Positions 54,218-63,999 of a stretch of 64,000 bases of DNA are shown here, in pieces. The stretch spans positions 310,001 through 374,000 of the forward strand of contig NZ_JACHBG010000005.1 of assembly GCF_014207095.1 (NCBI RefSeq). The letters are read 5' to 3'. The number at the start of each line of letters is the position of its first letter. The stretch's first letter is position 1. A program made the translations under genes and the position numbers. This DNA is from Martinezella lusitana (GTDB taxonomy: Bacteria > Pseudomonadota > Alphaproteobacteria > Rhizobiales > Rhizobiaceae). Below the pieces are notes generated by a model, which was given only the letters and a program-made list of their open reading frames with translations, ran no database searches and was not told the DNA's origin.

Positions 54218-55255
54218 ATGGCGGAAATCAAGTCTCATGAATTTGACGGATTCCTGCAAAATGCCGCGCGCAACTATCGGGTTTTTGTCATATACGGCCC
54301 GGATCGCGGTCTCGTTTCCGAACGGGCCGCGCAAATTGCCAGCAAGACCGGCGTCGATCTGAACGACGCTTTTTGCCTTATCAAACTCGATGTCGGTGAT
54401 CTGCAGAACGACGCGGGACGTCTGCTGGATGAGGTCAACGCAATCGGCCTTTTCGGCGGAGAAAAGCTCATCTGGATTCGAGGAGCCGCCAACGAGAAGG
54501 CCTTGATCGATTCGCTGCAGATCATCGCCGATAGTCCCCCAGACGCAAGTTTCGTCATCATAGAAGCCGGCGATCTCAAGAAGGGATCGGGCCTGCGCAA
54601 GATCGCCGAGGCGGCCCGTACCATCGCTACCATTCCGTGCTATGCGGACGATGTCAGGGCGCTCAATGGGCTGATAGATACTGAGCTGGCAAATGAAAAT
54701 CTGCGAATAACGCCAGCTGCGCGACAGGCACTTTTGGAGCTTCTCGGAGGCGATCGAATCGCATCGCGCAACGAAGTCCGCAAGCTTGCGCTTTATTGCC
54801 GTGGGCAGGGCACGATTGAGGAAGACCACGTCAACGACATCATCGGCGACGCCAGCGCCATCTCCACCGACGACGCAGTCGACGCTATCCTGAAGGGCGA
54901 CCCGGAGACCTTCCTTCACGCGATACAGAAGATCGCCTCGTCCAAGACGCCAATGTTCCTCGTGCTTCAGGGGTGCCTGAAGCAGTTTCAGCTGCTCGAC
55001 ACAATGCGAGCCGAAATGGACGAAAGGAAGCTGGCTCCCGCCCAGGTCATGCAGACGCTCGGCCGCCACTTGCATTTCCGCCGCAAGCCAATCGTCGAGC
55101 AGGCACTCAAAACCTGGACGGCTCCTGCCATAGCGCGCGAAATGAACAGGCTACAATCTGCCGTTCTTCAGACGCGTCAGCGTGCCAGCCTCGAAGACAC
55201 GATCGCCACGCAAACGCTGCTGGCAACAACGCTGCAATCGGCCCGAAAGGGCTGA
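54218..55255 (+). CDS. holA: DNA polymerase III subunit delta
   Basis: Clamp-loader subunit that opens the beta clamp. 345 aa: N-terminal AAA-like domain with VIYGPDRGLVSERAAQIA in place of a functional P-loop (normal in delta), then LIWIRGAANEKALIDSL, DASFVIIEAGDLKKGSGLRKI and the helical C-terminal domain (PMFLVLQGCLKQFQLLDTM, HFRRKPIVEQALKTW). ATG follows GAAAGAGAG. It is the last gene of the rightward group; parB converges on it 31 bp later. Confidence 0.95.
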   Translation: MAEIKSHEFDGFLQNAARNYRVFVIYGPDRGLVSERAAQIASKTGVDLNDAFCLIKLDVGDLQNDAGRLLDEVNAIGLFGGEKLIWIRGAANEKALIDSLQIIADSPPDASFVIIEAGDLKKGSGLRKIAEAARTIATIPCYADDVRALNGLIDTELANENLRITPAARQALLELLGGDRIASRNEVRKLALYCRGQGTIEEDHVNDIIGDASAISTDDAVDAILKGDPETFLHAIQKIASSKTPMFLVLQGCLKQFQLLDTMRAEMDERKLAPAQVMQTLGRHLHFRRKPIVEQALKTWTAPAIAREMNRLQSAVLQTRQRASLEDTIATQTLLATTLQSARKG

Positions 55256-55286
55256 TGTTTCAAGGGTAATCTGCAGCAAACCGAGA

Positions 55287-56171
55287 TCAGCGCCGCTCCA
55301 GCAGACGGCAAATTTCTTCAAGCTGCTCCAGCGTCTTGTAGGATATTCTGACCTGGCCGCCATTACCGCGGTGATTGATCGAAACATCCAGCCCAAGCGT
55401 ATCCGAAAGCGTCCGTTCCAGCGCCAGGGTGTCGGAATCTTTTTCGTCCCTATGCGCGCCGGCAGGACGGGGGTCGTTCTGCGCCTTGATATCATTCTGC
55501 GCCAATCGCTCCGCATCACGGACCGACATCCCCTTGGAAACGATCGTGCGTGCCAGGCCGGACGGATCCGACGTCGACACCAGAGCGCGAGCATGTCCCG
55601 CCGAAAGGCTGCCGGCGGCCAGCATATCACGCACCGGATCAGGTAACTTCAGAAGGCGAAGAGAGTTGGCCACATGGCTACGGCTTTTGCCGATGATTTC
55701 GCCGAGATCGTTCTGCGTGTAACCATGCTCGGCGATGAGCTGCTCATAGCCCAGCGCCTCTTCCAACGGATTGAGATCGGCACGCTGAACATTTTCGACA
55801 ATGGCGATTTCCAGCGCCGTCTTGTCATCCACGTCGCGAACGATGACGGGGATTTCGATGAGCCCGGCCAACTGCGCCGCACGCCAGCGTCTTTCGCCGG
55901 CAATGATTTCATAACGATCTGCCGAAACCGTGCGAGCAACGACCGGTTGAACAATCCCGTGCTGCCGTATGGAACTGGCGAGATCGTGCAGCTCCGTCTC
56001 ATCGAAATAACGGCGAGGGTTACGTGGATTCCGCGAGATGAATTCGATCGGCACCAGGCGATCCGGATTTACCGCCGGCTTCCCCGCTTCCACCGGCGTA
56101 GGCTGATCCATCTCTCCGATGAGAGCTGCCAGGCCACGCCCAAGGCGCCGTTTCGAAAGGTCATCATTCAT
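55287..56171 (-). CDS. parB: Chromosome partitioning protein ParB
   Basis: CTP-dependent clamp that loads at parS and spreads. 294 aa. N-terminal LGRGLAALIGEMDQ; arginine patch NPRRYFDETELHDLASSI; CTP-binding box GERRWRAAQLAGL; ENVQRADLNPLEEALGY; the HTH in TQNDLGEIIGKSRSHVANSLRLLKLP; then the C-terminal dimerisation segment. It is preceded by parA (30 bp) and preceded by an AT-rich gap containing AAAACAAAAAAATA. It should bind the parS sites listed here. Confidence 0.97.
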   Translation of the reverse strand: MNDDLSKRRLGRGLAALIGEMDQPTPVEAGKPAVNPDRLVPIEFISRNPRNPRRYFDETELHDLASSIRQHGIVQPVVARTVSADRYEIIAGERRWRAAQLAGLIEIPVIVRDVDDKTALEIAIVENVQRADLNPLEEALGYEQLIAEHGYTQNDLGEIIGKSRSHVANSLRLLKLPDPVRDMLAAGSLSAGHARALVSTSDPSGLARTIVSKGMSVRDAERLAQNDIKAQNDPRPAGAHRDEKDSDTLALERTLSDTLGLDVSINHRGNGGQVRISYKTLEQLEEICRLLERR

Positions 56172-56201
56172 CGCCGATACTCACTCTAAAACAAAAAAAT
56201 A

Positions 56202-56999
56202 TCAGGCTGCAGCCTTGCGCTGCCGCTCCCGCTGGATCACTTCCGAAGCCAATTGCAGATAGGCCTGGCTTCCCGCGCACTTCAGATCGTAAAGGATCGC
56301 AGGCTTGCCATAGGACGGCGCCTCCGACACGCGTACGTTGCGCGGAATCAACGTGTGGTAGACCTTCTCGCCGAGATGCGTACGGACGTCGCTCACCACT
56401 TGTTGTGCAAGATTGTTACGGGAATCAAACATCGTCAAGACGATACCCTGAATATCCAGGGACGGGTTCACAGTACGACGCACTTGATCAACCGTTTCAA
56501 GCAGCTGACTGAGGCCTTCCAGCGCGAAAAATTCGCACTGCAACGGCACCAAAACCGAATGCGCGGCCGCCATGGCATTCATGGTTAACAAATTGAACGA
56601 AGGTGGGCAATCGACCAGAATATAGGAGAAGGAAAGGGCATCCGGGCTATTGAGCGCTCGCCGAAGCCGGAAAACCCGATCAGGCTGCTGCGCAATCTCC
56701 ATTTCGACGCCCAACAGGTCCATCGTCGAGGGCACAATGAAAAGGTTCGGAACGGCCGTTTCCAGAACAGTTTCCAGAATCGTATGCGTCCCAGCCAGAA
56801 GATCGTAAGAAGACTGCTTACGATCGCGCCGCTCGATGCCCAACCCGGTGCTGGCATTGCCCTGCGGGTCGAGATCGACGATCAAAACCTTCTCGCCGAT
56901 GGCCGCCAGTGCCGTCGCGAGGTTGATCGCGGTCGTCGTCTTACCGACGCCACCCTTTTGATTTGCGATGGTAATAATCCGGTTTCGCTCGCCGATCAT
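56202..56999 (-). CDS. parA: Chromosome partitioning ATPase ParA
   Basis: Deviant-Walker ATPase driving origin segregation. From ATG 56999, 265 aa, starting IGERNRIITIANQKGGVGK after the Met; P-loop KGGVGKTTT (with the signature Lys), LDPQGNASTGLGI, ILVDCPPSFN and PLQCEFFALEGLSQL. Frame extension upstream (TTG 57014) is not used because homologues begin at the adopted Met. It lies 22 bp after rsmG on the same strand, so mnmG-rsmG-parA-parB appears to be one unit. Confidence 0.97.
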   Translation of the reverse strand: MIGERNRIITIANQKGGVGKTTTAINLATALAAIGEKVLIVDLDPQGNASTGLGIERRDRKQSSYDLLAGTHTILETVLETAVPNLFIVPSTMDLLGVEMEIAQQPDRVFRLRRALNSPDALSFSYILVDCPPSFNLLTMNAMAAAHSVLVPLQCEFFALEGLSQLLETVDQVRRTVNPSLDIQGIVLTMFDSRNNLAQQVVSDVRTHLGEKVYHTLIPRNVRVSEAPSYGKPAILYDLKCAGSQAYLQLASEVIQRERQRKAAA

Positions 57000-57020
57000 C
57001 TGCCGCACATCCAATTTCGG

Positions 57021-57638
57021 TTAAATCAGGCGCCGAATACGACTTAATTCCAAAATTACGGAATCTCGCTCGACGACACTTGGATGTTTTACCAGATCGA
57101 ATTCCCAACGACCACGGGCTTTCTGGAGCTCGCGTGCGTAATCCCGGCCTTTATGCAGCACAAGATGCAGATTTTCGTTGCGCTCCAGCCAAGGCTCCGA
57201 GTAGTTGAGCAGCAAATCCAGCTCGGCTAGTGCACGTGCCGAGATCGTGTCGCAATGCTGTATAACCGCAGGTGCTTCCTCGATTCGGATCGCATGAACA
57301 GCACCGCGCGCCTCACATTCCCGCAAGCAAACGCGCAGAAATGCGGCCTTCTTCTGGTTGCTTTCAACCAGATCGACGTGGCCAGCGCCTTGTTCCGCCA
57401 GCAGAATCGCGGTTATCACACCTGGGAAACCGCCGCCGCTACCCAAGTCGACCCAGTGATCTGTGTGCGGATGAAGCTGGAAAATCTGCGCGCTATCAGC
57501 GATATGGCGGCTCCAAAGATCGCCAATCGTTGAAGGTGCTACGAGATTGATGGTCTTGGCCCACTTCTGGAATAGCTCCGCAAAATGCAGCAATCGCTCC
57601 TGTGTTTCACGTGAAACACGCACACCGTTCAATTCCAT
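57021..57638 (-). CDS. rsmG: 16S rRNA m7G527 methyltransferase
   Basis: Methylates G527 in the 530 loop of 16S rRNA. 205 aa from the ATG at 57638 ([16 protein letters not shown] after the Met). SAM-binding core [14 protein letters not shown], then [16 protein letters not shown] and [15 protein letters not shown]. The N-terminal codons for V-S-R-E-T contain a full parS 16-mer (57603-57618), so protein and segregation information share the DNA. Between mnmG (upstream) and parA (downstream). Confidence 0.96.
   Translation of the reverse strand: MELNGVRVSRETQERLLHFAELFQKWAKTINLVAPSTIGDLWSRHIADSAQIFQLHPHTDHWVDLGSGGGFPGVITAILLAEQGAGHVDLVESNQKKAAFLRVCLRECEARGAVHAIRIEEAPAVIQHCDTISARALAELDLLLNYSEPWLERNENLHLVLHKGRDYARELQKARGRWEFDLVKHPSVVERDSVILELSRIRRLI
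57603..57618. promoter_or_regulatory. parS site 3 (perfect), inside rsmG
   Basis: TGTTTCACGTGAAACA, identical to the consensus at all 16 positions. It lies in codons 7-12 of rsmG, encoding the conserved VSRET residues, ~0.6 kb from parA. Confidence 0.92.
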
Positions 57639-57664
57639 ATGTTGGACTCTCAAACCTTGCAGTA

Positions 57665-59545
57665 CTAGGAAACAAGCTTCTGTTCATCGGTCGTTCCCAT
57701 CTTTCGGAGATGAGCCAGAAGTAGCGAGAGCGCCGCTGGCGTCATTCCATCAATCCGAGAAGCTTGCGCGATATTCTTCGGACGCGCGGCTGTCAGCTTC
57801 TGCTTCAGCTCGTTGGACAATCCCGAGAGAAGGGTAAAATCGAACTCGGCCGGTATGGCGCGTTCTTCTTCCCTTCGAGCCTGCACGATATCGGCGGTCT
57901 GGCGATCCATATAAACAGCATAGGCCGCCTCAATCTCGATCGCTTCCGCTATACCGCGCTCTAACGAACCCAACTCAGGCCAAAGCCGCGAAAGGCTCGT
58001 TACAGATTGATCAGGATAGGACAGTAGCTCGTAGGCCGAACGTCTCTGCCCGTCCTTGTTCAGATGCAATCCGGCCTTCGCTGCTTCGCTGGGCGTAATC
58101 GTCAGTTCCTTCAACTGGCTTCTAGTGCGCTCCAGTTTCTCCATATAATCATTGAAGCGCGATGCGCGCGCGCTACCAACACTGCCAATCGCAAGCCCTA
58201 TCGGTGTCAAACGCACATCGGCATTATCGGCGCGAAGGGACAGCCGATACTCTGCGCGCGAAGTGAACATTCTATAAGGCTCGGCGACACCCCGCGACGT
58301 CAAGTCGTCGATCATCACGCCGATATAGGATTCGGTGCGGCTAAACTCGACGGTTTTCCCGCCGGAAGCCAATCGCGCCGCATTCAAGCCGGCAACGAGG
58401 CCTTGAGCTCCGGCTTCTTCATAGCCGGTCGTACCGTTGATCTGGCCGGCCAAAAAGAGGCCTGGAATCTTCTCCGCCTCCAGTGACAATTTCAGCTCGC
58501 GCGGATCGACATGATCATACTCAATGGCATATCCGCACTGTAGAATATGGACTCGTTCCAGACCCGGAATAGTTCTGATGAAAGCGTCCTGAACTTCCTC
58601 GGGGAGGGACGTCGAGATGCCATTTGGATAGACTGTGGTATCATCAAGCCCCTCTGGCTCGAGGAATATCTGATGGCCATCCCGTTCGCCGAACTTGACG
58701 ATTTTATCTTCGATCGAAGGACAGTAGCGCGGGCCGACCCCTTCTATCTGACCGGAGTACATCGCAGAGCGCCTCAGATTTTCGGCGATGATCTTGTGCG
58801 TTTCCGGCGTCGTGCGTGTCACGCCGCATTCGATCTGCGGATTCACGATCGAATCAGTCATGAAGGAGAAGGGCGTCGGATCCTCATCGGCGCCTTGACG
58901 GCCGACAGACTCCCAATCGATCGTCGAGCCATCCAGACGCGCAGGAGTTCCTGTCTTCAGGCGGCCAAGCGCCAGGCCATAGCGCAGCAATGTGCCGGAA
59001 AGTCCAACCGAAGGCTCTTCGCCTACGCGGCCGGCCGGAATTTTCTTGTCGCCGATATGGATGAGGCCACGAAGGAACGTGCCGGTCGTCAAGACAACGG
59101 CGCCACAACGGATCACTCTTCCGTCTTTCAAAACGACGGCTGAAACGCGGCCATGCTCGATCGTCAGATCGAAAGCGTCGCCTTCGATGACGTCAAGGTT
59201 CGCCGTTCCCTCGATCTCGGCCTGCATCGCAAGTCGGTAGAGCTTGCGATCCGCTTGCGTGCGCGGACCACGAACCGCCGGACCTTTCTTGCGGTTGAGC
59301 ATCCGGAACTGGATACCTCCGGCGTCGGCAATGCGGCCCATAAGTCCATCGAGCGCATCGATCTCGCGGACCAGATGTCCCTTGCCGAGGCCACCAATGG
59401 CGGGATTGCAAGACATGACGCCGATGGTGGCGCGCTTATGCGTAACAAGAGCCGTGCGCGCACCCAGCCGCGCCGACGCGGCTGCAGCTTCAGTGCCTGC
59501 ATGACCGCCGCCCACAACGATCACATCATAAATATTGTCCCGCAT
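57665..59545 (-). CDS. mnmG: tRNA wobble uridine modification enzyme MnmG (GidA)
   Basis: FAD-dependent partner of MnmE in cmnm5U34 synthesis on tRNA. 626 aa from the ATG at 59545 (GTG 59551 also in frame). FAD loop [61 protein letters not shown]; and the C-terminal tRNA-binding region ending near [17 protein letters not shown]. It is between mnmE (upstream) and rsmG and its 5' flank carries two parS-like sites. Confidence 0.97.
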   Translation of the reverse strand: MRDNIYDVIVVGGGHAGTEAAAASARLGARTALVTHKRATIGVMSCNPAIGGLGKGHLVREIDALDGLMGRIADAGGIQFRMLNRKKGPAVRGPRTQADRKLYRLAMQAEIEGTANLDVIEGDAFDLTIEHGRVSAVVLKDGRVIRCGAVVLTTGTFLRGLIHIGDKKIPAGRVGEEPSVGLSGTLLRYGLALGRLKTGTPARLDGSTIDWESVGRQGADEDPTPFSFMTDSIVNPQIECGVTRTTPETHKIIAENLRRSAMYSGQIEGVGPRYCPSIEDKIVKFGERDGHQIFLEPEGLDDTTVYPNGISTSLPEEVQDAFIRTIPGLERVHILQCGYAIEYDHVDPRELKLSLEAEKIPGLFLAGQINGTTGYEEAGAQGLVAGLNAARLASGGKTVEFSRTESYIGVMIDDLTSRGVAEPYRMFTSRAEYRLSLRADNADVRLTPIGLAIGSVGSARASRFNDYMEKLERTRSQLKELTITPSEAAKAGLHLNKDGQRRSAYELLSYPDQSVTSLSRLWPELGSLERGIAEAIEIEAAYAVYMDRQTADIVQARREEERAIPAEFDFTLLSGLSNELKQKLTAARPKNIAQASRIDGMTPAALSLLLAHLRKMGTTDEQKLVS

Positions 59546-59601
59546 GATCACGATCCTCGATGAAGCCGTCTGTTTGGCACATCAATCCACGGAGTCAAGA
59601 A

Positions 59602-59617
59602 GGTTTCACGTGAAACG
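59602..59617. promoter_or_regulatory. parS-like site 4
   Basis: GGTTTCACGTGAAACG: the central 14 bp GTTTCACGTGAAAC is perfect; only the outermost base of each side differs from the consensus. It lies in the mnmE-mnmG gap, ~57 bp upstream of mnmG. Confidence 0.85.
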
Positions 59618-59640
59618 CTCCTAAGAGCATTCTATCGGCA

Positions 59641-59656
59641 TGTTTCACGTGAATCA
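59641..59656. promoter_or_regulatory. parS-like site 5, overlapping the mnmE stop
   Basis: TGTTTCACGTGAATCA, one mismatch from consensus. The bases 59654-59656 are the minus-strand TGA stop of mnmE, so the site lies across the end of the gene, 24 bp from site 4. Confidence 0.85.
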
Positions 59657-60973
59657 TTTGCCAATGCAAAACTCAGAGAAGATCACATCAAGAAGATCTT
59701 CGACATCAACCCGGCCCGTTATCCTACCGAGGCTATTGGCGCTTTGGCGCAAATGCTCCGCTCTGATGTCGAGGCCTTGACTATCAAAACTTACTGCCAT
59801 GCTCAATGCATCAAGACTTTGTTTAAGGAGCGTGCGATGGCGCAACCGGCTAGGGAGGGCTAGAGAGAGAGACGGCGAGCGATCCCGCAAGTCATTGATG
59901 ATAAGCTGATGCAATTCAGCAAGCCCATGGCCGAATGTCGAGGAGATAAGTAGATCGTACGCACCATTCGCTCCCGCGCGAAGATCAGCCTTCGTACCAA
60001 GCTTGATAACTCTGCCTGTAAAGCCGGGAAATTCGGTTTGCGCCGGTTGACCGATCTCCGCCAGCGAGAGAACCAAGTCTGCATCCGCCACGGTCTTCAG
60101 AGCTCGGCGGATACCCTCTCTCTCGACCAGTTCTTCAGTCTCTCGCAGGCCTGCAGTGTCGTAGAGTCTCACGGCATATCCATCGATATTCAGATCCACA
60201 TGCAGGACGTCGCGCGTCGTCCCGGCAATATCGGTGACGATCGCGACTTCGCGTTTTGCCAGAGCGTTGATGAGGCTGGATTTGCCCGCATTTGGCGGGC
60301 CGGCAATAACGACACGCAATCCATCCCTTACGATCTCGCCGAAGTCCCCACCAGCCAAATGTTCGGCTAGTTCGGAACGCAGGCGTTCCATGTCGCTCCA
60401 GACGAGATCGGAAACAGATCCGGGTACGTCATCCTCATCAGCAAAATCAAGCTCTGCCTCAATGAGTGCGCGGGCGCGGGTCAGCCTATCGGCCCAACCC
60501 TCATACAGAGCCGAAAGGCCACCGGCCGCGTGCTCTATCGCAAGGCGTCGCTGCATTTCCGTTTCCGCACTGATGAGATCCGCAAGCCCCTCGACCTCGA
60601 CAAGATCCATCTTGCCGTTCTCAAGGGCGCGTCTTGAAAACTCCCCATGTTCCGCAAAACGACAATCTTCGAACAGCGAAAGCTCCGCCAGGAGGGCAGC
60701 GACAACCGCCTTGCCCCCATGAATGTGAATCTCCGCGCAGTCTTCTCCGGTGAAAGAGGCCGGACCTGGAAAGGTCAAAATAAGGCCACGGTCCAGAATA
60801 AGACCGTTACGAGTCCGAATCGTTTTAAGCGTTGCTTGACGAGCTGCAGGGACAGATCCTGCAAGTGATTTCACCACATGCATTGCTTCACTGCCGCTGA
60901 TCCGAATCACGGCAACGCCGGCGGGAAGGCTACCGCTTGAGAGGGCATAGATTGTCTGGTTCGCTGCGTTCAT
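59654..60973 (-). CDS. mnmE: tRNA modification GTPase MnmE (TrmE/ThdF)
   Basis: Potassium-dependent GTPase partner of MnmG. 439 aa. N-terminal formyl-THF-binding domain ([35 protein letters not shown]), then the G domain with G1 [15 protein letters not shown]2/G3 DIAGTTRD and DTAGLRE, and a G4 reading TKAD in place of the usual NKxD, and a C-terminal CIGK ending with the catalytic Cys. The upstream gene rho is separated by 229 bp. Confidence 0.96.
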   Translation of the reverse strand: MNAANQTIYALSSGSLPAGVAVIRISGSEAMHVVKSLAGSVPAARQATLKTIRTRNGLILDRGLILTFPGPASFTGEDCAEIHIHGGKAVVAALLAELSLFEDCRFAEHGEFSRRALENGKMDLVEVEGLADLISAETEMQRRLAIEHAAGGLSALYEGWADRLTRARALIEAELDFADEDDVPGSVSDLVWSDMERLRSELAEHLAGGDFGEIVRDGLRVVIAGPPNAGKSSLINALAKREVAIVTDIAGTTRDVLHVDLNIDGYAVRLYDTAGLRETEELVEREGIRRALKTVADADLVLSLAEIGQPAQTEFPGFTGRVIKLGTKADLRAGANGAYDLLISSTFGHGLAELHQLIINDLRDRSPSLSLALPSRLRHRTLLKQSLDALSMAVSFDSQGLDIRAEHLRQSANSLGRITGRVDVEDLLDVIFSEFCIGK

Positions 60974-61127
60974 AAATTTGATCCGGTTCCGAATCGATTC
61001 CTATTTGCCAATTGGCGTGGAACTTCATCGGTCCTGAAGGAGTGGCGCGGCCGCGCTTGCGTTTTCGATCTCGCGCATACTGGCACGGGAAGCCGTGCGA
61101 TATATTCACGCGATATGCTCCAAACGG

Positions 61128-61154
61128 AAATCGGGCCGCCCGAGGCGACCCGAT
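61128..61154 (-). terminator. Hairpin terminator after rho
   Basis: ATCGGGTCGCC and GGCGGCCCGAT form a long GC stem (one G-T wobble pair) with a 3-nt loop, read on the minus strand beyond the rho stop, followed by TTCCGTTT. The T-run is weak. Located between rho and the mnmE promoter region. Confidence 0.6.
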
Positions 61155-61202
61155 CATATCATTTCACAGCCTCTGCCAAAGAGACAGTCAATTTGACGAG
61201 AG

Positions 61203-62468
61203 TTACGTGTTCATCGAGTCGAAGAAATCCGGGTTGTTCTTCGTCTGCTTAAGCTTATCGATGAGGAATTCGATCGCATCGGTCGTGCCCATCGGCGCGA
61301 GGATACGGCGAAGAACGAAAATCTTCTGCAGATCCTGACGCGGCACGAGCAGGTCTTCCTTACGCGTGCCGGACTTGAGAATATCCATGGCCGGGAAGAT
61401 ACGCTTGTCGGCGACCTTACGGTCGAGCACGATTTCCGAGTTACCCGTACCCTTGAATTCTTCGAAGATGACTTCATCCATGCGGCTACCGGTATCGATC
61501 AGCGCGGTCGCGATGATGGTCAGCGAGCCGCCTTCTTCGATATTACGCGCGGCGCCGAAGAAGCGCTTCGGGCGCTGCAGGGCGTTGGCGTCGACACCAC
61601 CGGTCAGAACCTTGCCCGAAGAAGGAACGACAGTGTTATAGGCGCGGCCGAGGCGGGTGATCGAATCGAGCAGGATGACGACATCGCGACCATGTTCCAC
61701 AAGACGCTTGGCCTTCTCGATGACCATTTCGGCGACCTGGACGTGACGAACCGCCGGCTCGTCGAAGGTCGAGGAAATGACTTCGCCGCGCACCGAGCGC
61801 TGCATGTCGGTCACTTCTTCCGGACGTTCGTCGATCAGAAGCACGATCAAATAGCAATCGGGATGATTGGCGGTGATCGAATGAGCAATGTTCTGCAGGA
61901 GAACGGTCTTACCGGTACGGGGCGGAGCGACGATCAAACCGCGCTGGCCCTTGCCGAGCGGCGCCACCAGATCAATGACGCGGGGAGAAAGATCCTTCGA
62001 CGTGGGAACGTCGAGTTCCATGCGGAAACGCTCATTCGGATAGAGCGGCGTCAGATTGTCGAAGTGGACCTTGTGACGGATCTTTTCCGGATCGTCGAAA
62101 TTGATGGTGTTGACTTTCAGCAGCGCGAAATAGCGCTCGCCTTCCTTCGGACCGCGGATCGGCCCCTCGACCGTGTCGCCGGTCTTCAAAGAAAAGCGGC
62201 GGATTTGGGAAGGGGAGATGTAGATATCGTCCGGACCGGGAAGATAGTTCGCGTTGGCGGAGCGAAGGAAACCAAAGCCGTCCTGCAGAACTTCGACGAC
62301 GCCCTCGCCGATGATTTCCACGTCCTGGCTTGCGAGCACTTTCAGAATTGCAAACATCAGTTCCTGTTTGCGCATCGTGCTGGCGTTTTCGACCTCGAGC
62401 GATTCGGCGAATGCCAGAAGATCGGTCGGGGATTTATTTTTCAGTTCCTGAAGCTTCATTTCAGCCAT
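61203..62468 (-). CDS. rho: Transcription termination factor Rho
   Basis: Hexameric RNA helicase. 421 aa. N-terminal [21 protein letters not shown] (Rho-N domain), a cold-shock RNA-binding region ([30 protein letters not shown]), the P-loop [18 protein letters not shown], Walker [17 protein letters not shown] and the Q/R-loop [18 protein letters not shown] 62468 is used. A ~200-nt leader before it lacks other features I can define, apart from a purine-rich run; Rho is often autoregulated through its leader. Confidence 0.97.
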   Translation of the reverse strand: MAEMKLQELKNKSPTDLLAFAESLEVENASTMRKQELMFAILKVLASQDVEIIGEGVVEVLQDGFGFLRSANANYLPGPDDIYISPSQIRRFSLKTGDTVEGPIRGPKEGERYFALLKVNTINFDDPEKIRHKVHFDNLTPLYPNERFRMELDVPTSKDLSPRVIDLVAPLGKGQRGLIVAPPRTGKTVLLQNIAHSITANHPDCYLIVLLIDERPEEVTDMQRSVRGEVISSTFDEPAVRHVQVAEMVIEKAKRLVEHGRDVVILLDSITRLGRAYNTVVPSSGKVLTGGVDANALQRPKRFFGAARNIEEGGSLTIIATALIDTGSRMDEVIFEEFKGTGNSEIVLDRKVADKRIFPAMDILKSGTRKEDLLVPRQDLQKIFVLRRILAPMGTTDAIEFLIDKLKQTKNNPDFFDSMNT

Positions 62469-62671
62469 GAAGGGAATTACTCATTTTTTAGAAGGGGAAA
62501 GGCAATGTTGCTCGTATTCAGAACCGCGATAGGGGGCGCTCGCGGGCGACAGAATGGATACATGCCACGAAGAAGAGATGGCGGGAAAATAGCGACTCAC
62601 TTTCTGAACCGCAAGGGGGGTCGGCGAAATGAAGGAAATTTAACGTCCCCACCAAAAATGGGCCAATCCCG

Positions 62672-63214
62672 CTAGAACGGCTTCACTACCGCGAGAATGA
62701 CAATGACGATCATCAGAAGCGTTGGCGCCTCGTTCATCATTCGCCAATAGCGGGCCGAATGCTTGTTTTCATCACGGGCGAAAGTGCGCACCGCGCGGCT
62801 GAAAAAGCCGTGGAGACCGGACATGATAACGACAAGCCCGATCTTGGCGTGCAGCCATCCGCCGTGGAAATCATAAACCGACCAGGCGAGATAGAGCCCG
62901 AAGATCCAGGTCAGGATCATTGCCGGCGTTATGATGTAGCGCAGCAAACGCTTTTCCATCACCTTGAACGTCTCGGATTGCTGCGAACCTGGCTCCGCAT
63001 CGGTGTGGTAGACAAAGAGGCGCGGCAGATAGAGCATTCCCGCCATCCACGAAATGACGGCGATGATGTGCAGGGCCTTGATCCAAAGATAGAGATCGAC
63101 CGGATGCCAGGCGAACAGCCCGATCGCCAGAACGGCAAAAATCAGGATCATGAAATAGGCCCGTGAGCCGGCTTTTCTGCCAGGCGCTTCGTCGGTCTGC
63201 TTTTCCATCGTCAT
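62672..63214 (-). CDS. hemJ: Protoporphyrinogen oxidase HemJ
   Basis: Membrane protein that oxidises protoporphyrinogen IX in most alpha-proteobacteria lacking HemG/HemY. Four to five transmembrane segments, with LYLWIKALHIIAVISWMAGMLYLPRLFVYH (conserved His and Lys of the family) near the N-terminus. From ATG 63214, 180 aa (ATG 63208 gives 178). The ATG overlaps the hemE stop (TGATG), so hemE and hemJ are translationally coupled. Confidence 0.93.
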   Translation of the reverse strand: MTMEKQTDEAPGRKAGSRAYFMILIFAVLAIGLFAWHPVDLYLWIKALHIIAVISWMAGMLYLPRLFVYHTDAEPGSQQSETFKVMEKRLLRYIITPAMILTWIFGLYLAWSVYDFHGGWLHAKIGLVVIMSGLHGFFSRAVRTFARDENKHSARYWRMMNEAPTLLMIVIVILAVVKPF

Positions 63215-63999
63215 CAGCCTCTCCATCCGCGAACGCGCTCGACAAGCGCCGAAACATTGGCCGGGTCGGCTTGCGGCGTGATCCCGTGCCCAAGATTGAA
63301 AATCAGTGGGCCATGTCCGAGATGCTGGAGAATGTCGTCGATCCCATCCTCCAGCGCCTTGCCGCCGGCAACGACACGCATCGGATCGAGATTACCCTGT
63401 ACCGGGCCTTCCTGCTGCAGCTCCCGCGCAAAAGCCAAAGGCACCGACCAATCGAGGCCGATCGCATCAGCACCGGTCTTCTGCCGATAGGTTTTCAACT
63501 GGTACCCCGCGCCCTTGGCAAAGGCGATGATCCGCGCCTGTGGACGCTGCGTCTTGACCGAAGCGATCATTCTGGCAACCGGCTTGACGGCGAAAGCTTC
63601 GAATTCCTTCTCCCCCAACACGCCGGCCCAGGAATCAAAAATCTGCACCGCGTCGGCGCCGGCATCGATCTGCGCCACGAGATAGGAGGCAGAGATATCC
63701 GCAAGCAGCATCAGCAGATGTTCGAAAGCCTTGGGATAACGATAGGCGAAAAGACGGGCAGGGGCCTGATCCGGCGTGCCGTGCCCGGCAATCATATAGG
63801 TCGCAACGGTCCAGGGAGCGCCGCAGAAGCCGAGCAGCGTCGTTTCGACAGGCAAGTCCTGCCGCAGCCGCCGAACGGCCTCCATGACAGGCGCAAGGTG
63901 CGCAATCACACCCTCCGGCTTCAGGGCCAGAATTCCAGCCTCGTCGATCGGATCCATCTCCGGACCATGTCCCTCGGTGAACCGGACATTGCGCTTCAG
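63214..63999 (-). CDS. hemE: Uroporphyrinogen decarboxylase (5' end outside window)
   Basis: Decarboxylates uroporphyrinogen III to coproporphyrinogen III, the step before HemJ's substrate pathway. About 261 C-terminal residues are visible of ~343; the gene runs off the right edge, reading [22 protein letters not shown] at the border. [49 protein letters not shown] and [10 protein letters not shown] are family motifs. In several alpha-proteobacteria the other side of hemE carries the replication origin. Confidence 0.97.
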   Translation of the reverse strand: MKRNVRFTEGHGPEMDPIDEAGILALKPEGVIAHLAPVMEAVRRLRQDLPVETTLLGFCGAPWTVATYMIAGHGTPDQAPARLFAYRYPKAFEHLLMLLADISASYLVAQIDAGADAVQIFDSWAGVLGEKEFEAFAVKPVARMIASVKTQRPQARIIAFAKGAGYQLKTYRQKTGADAIGLDWSVPLAFARELQQEGPVQGNLDPMRVVAGGKALEDGIDDILQHLGHGPLIFNLGHGITPQADPANVSALVERVRGWRG

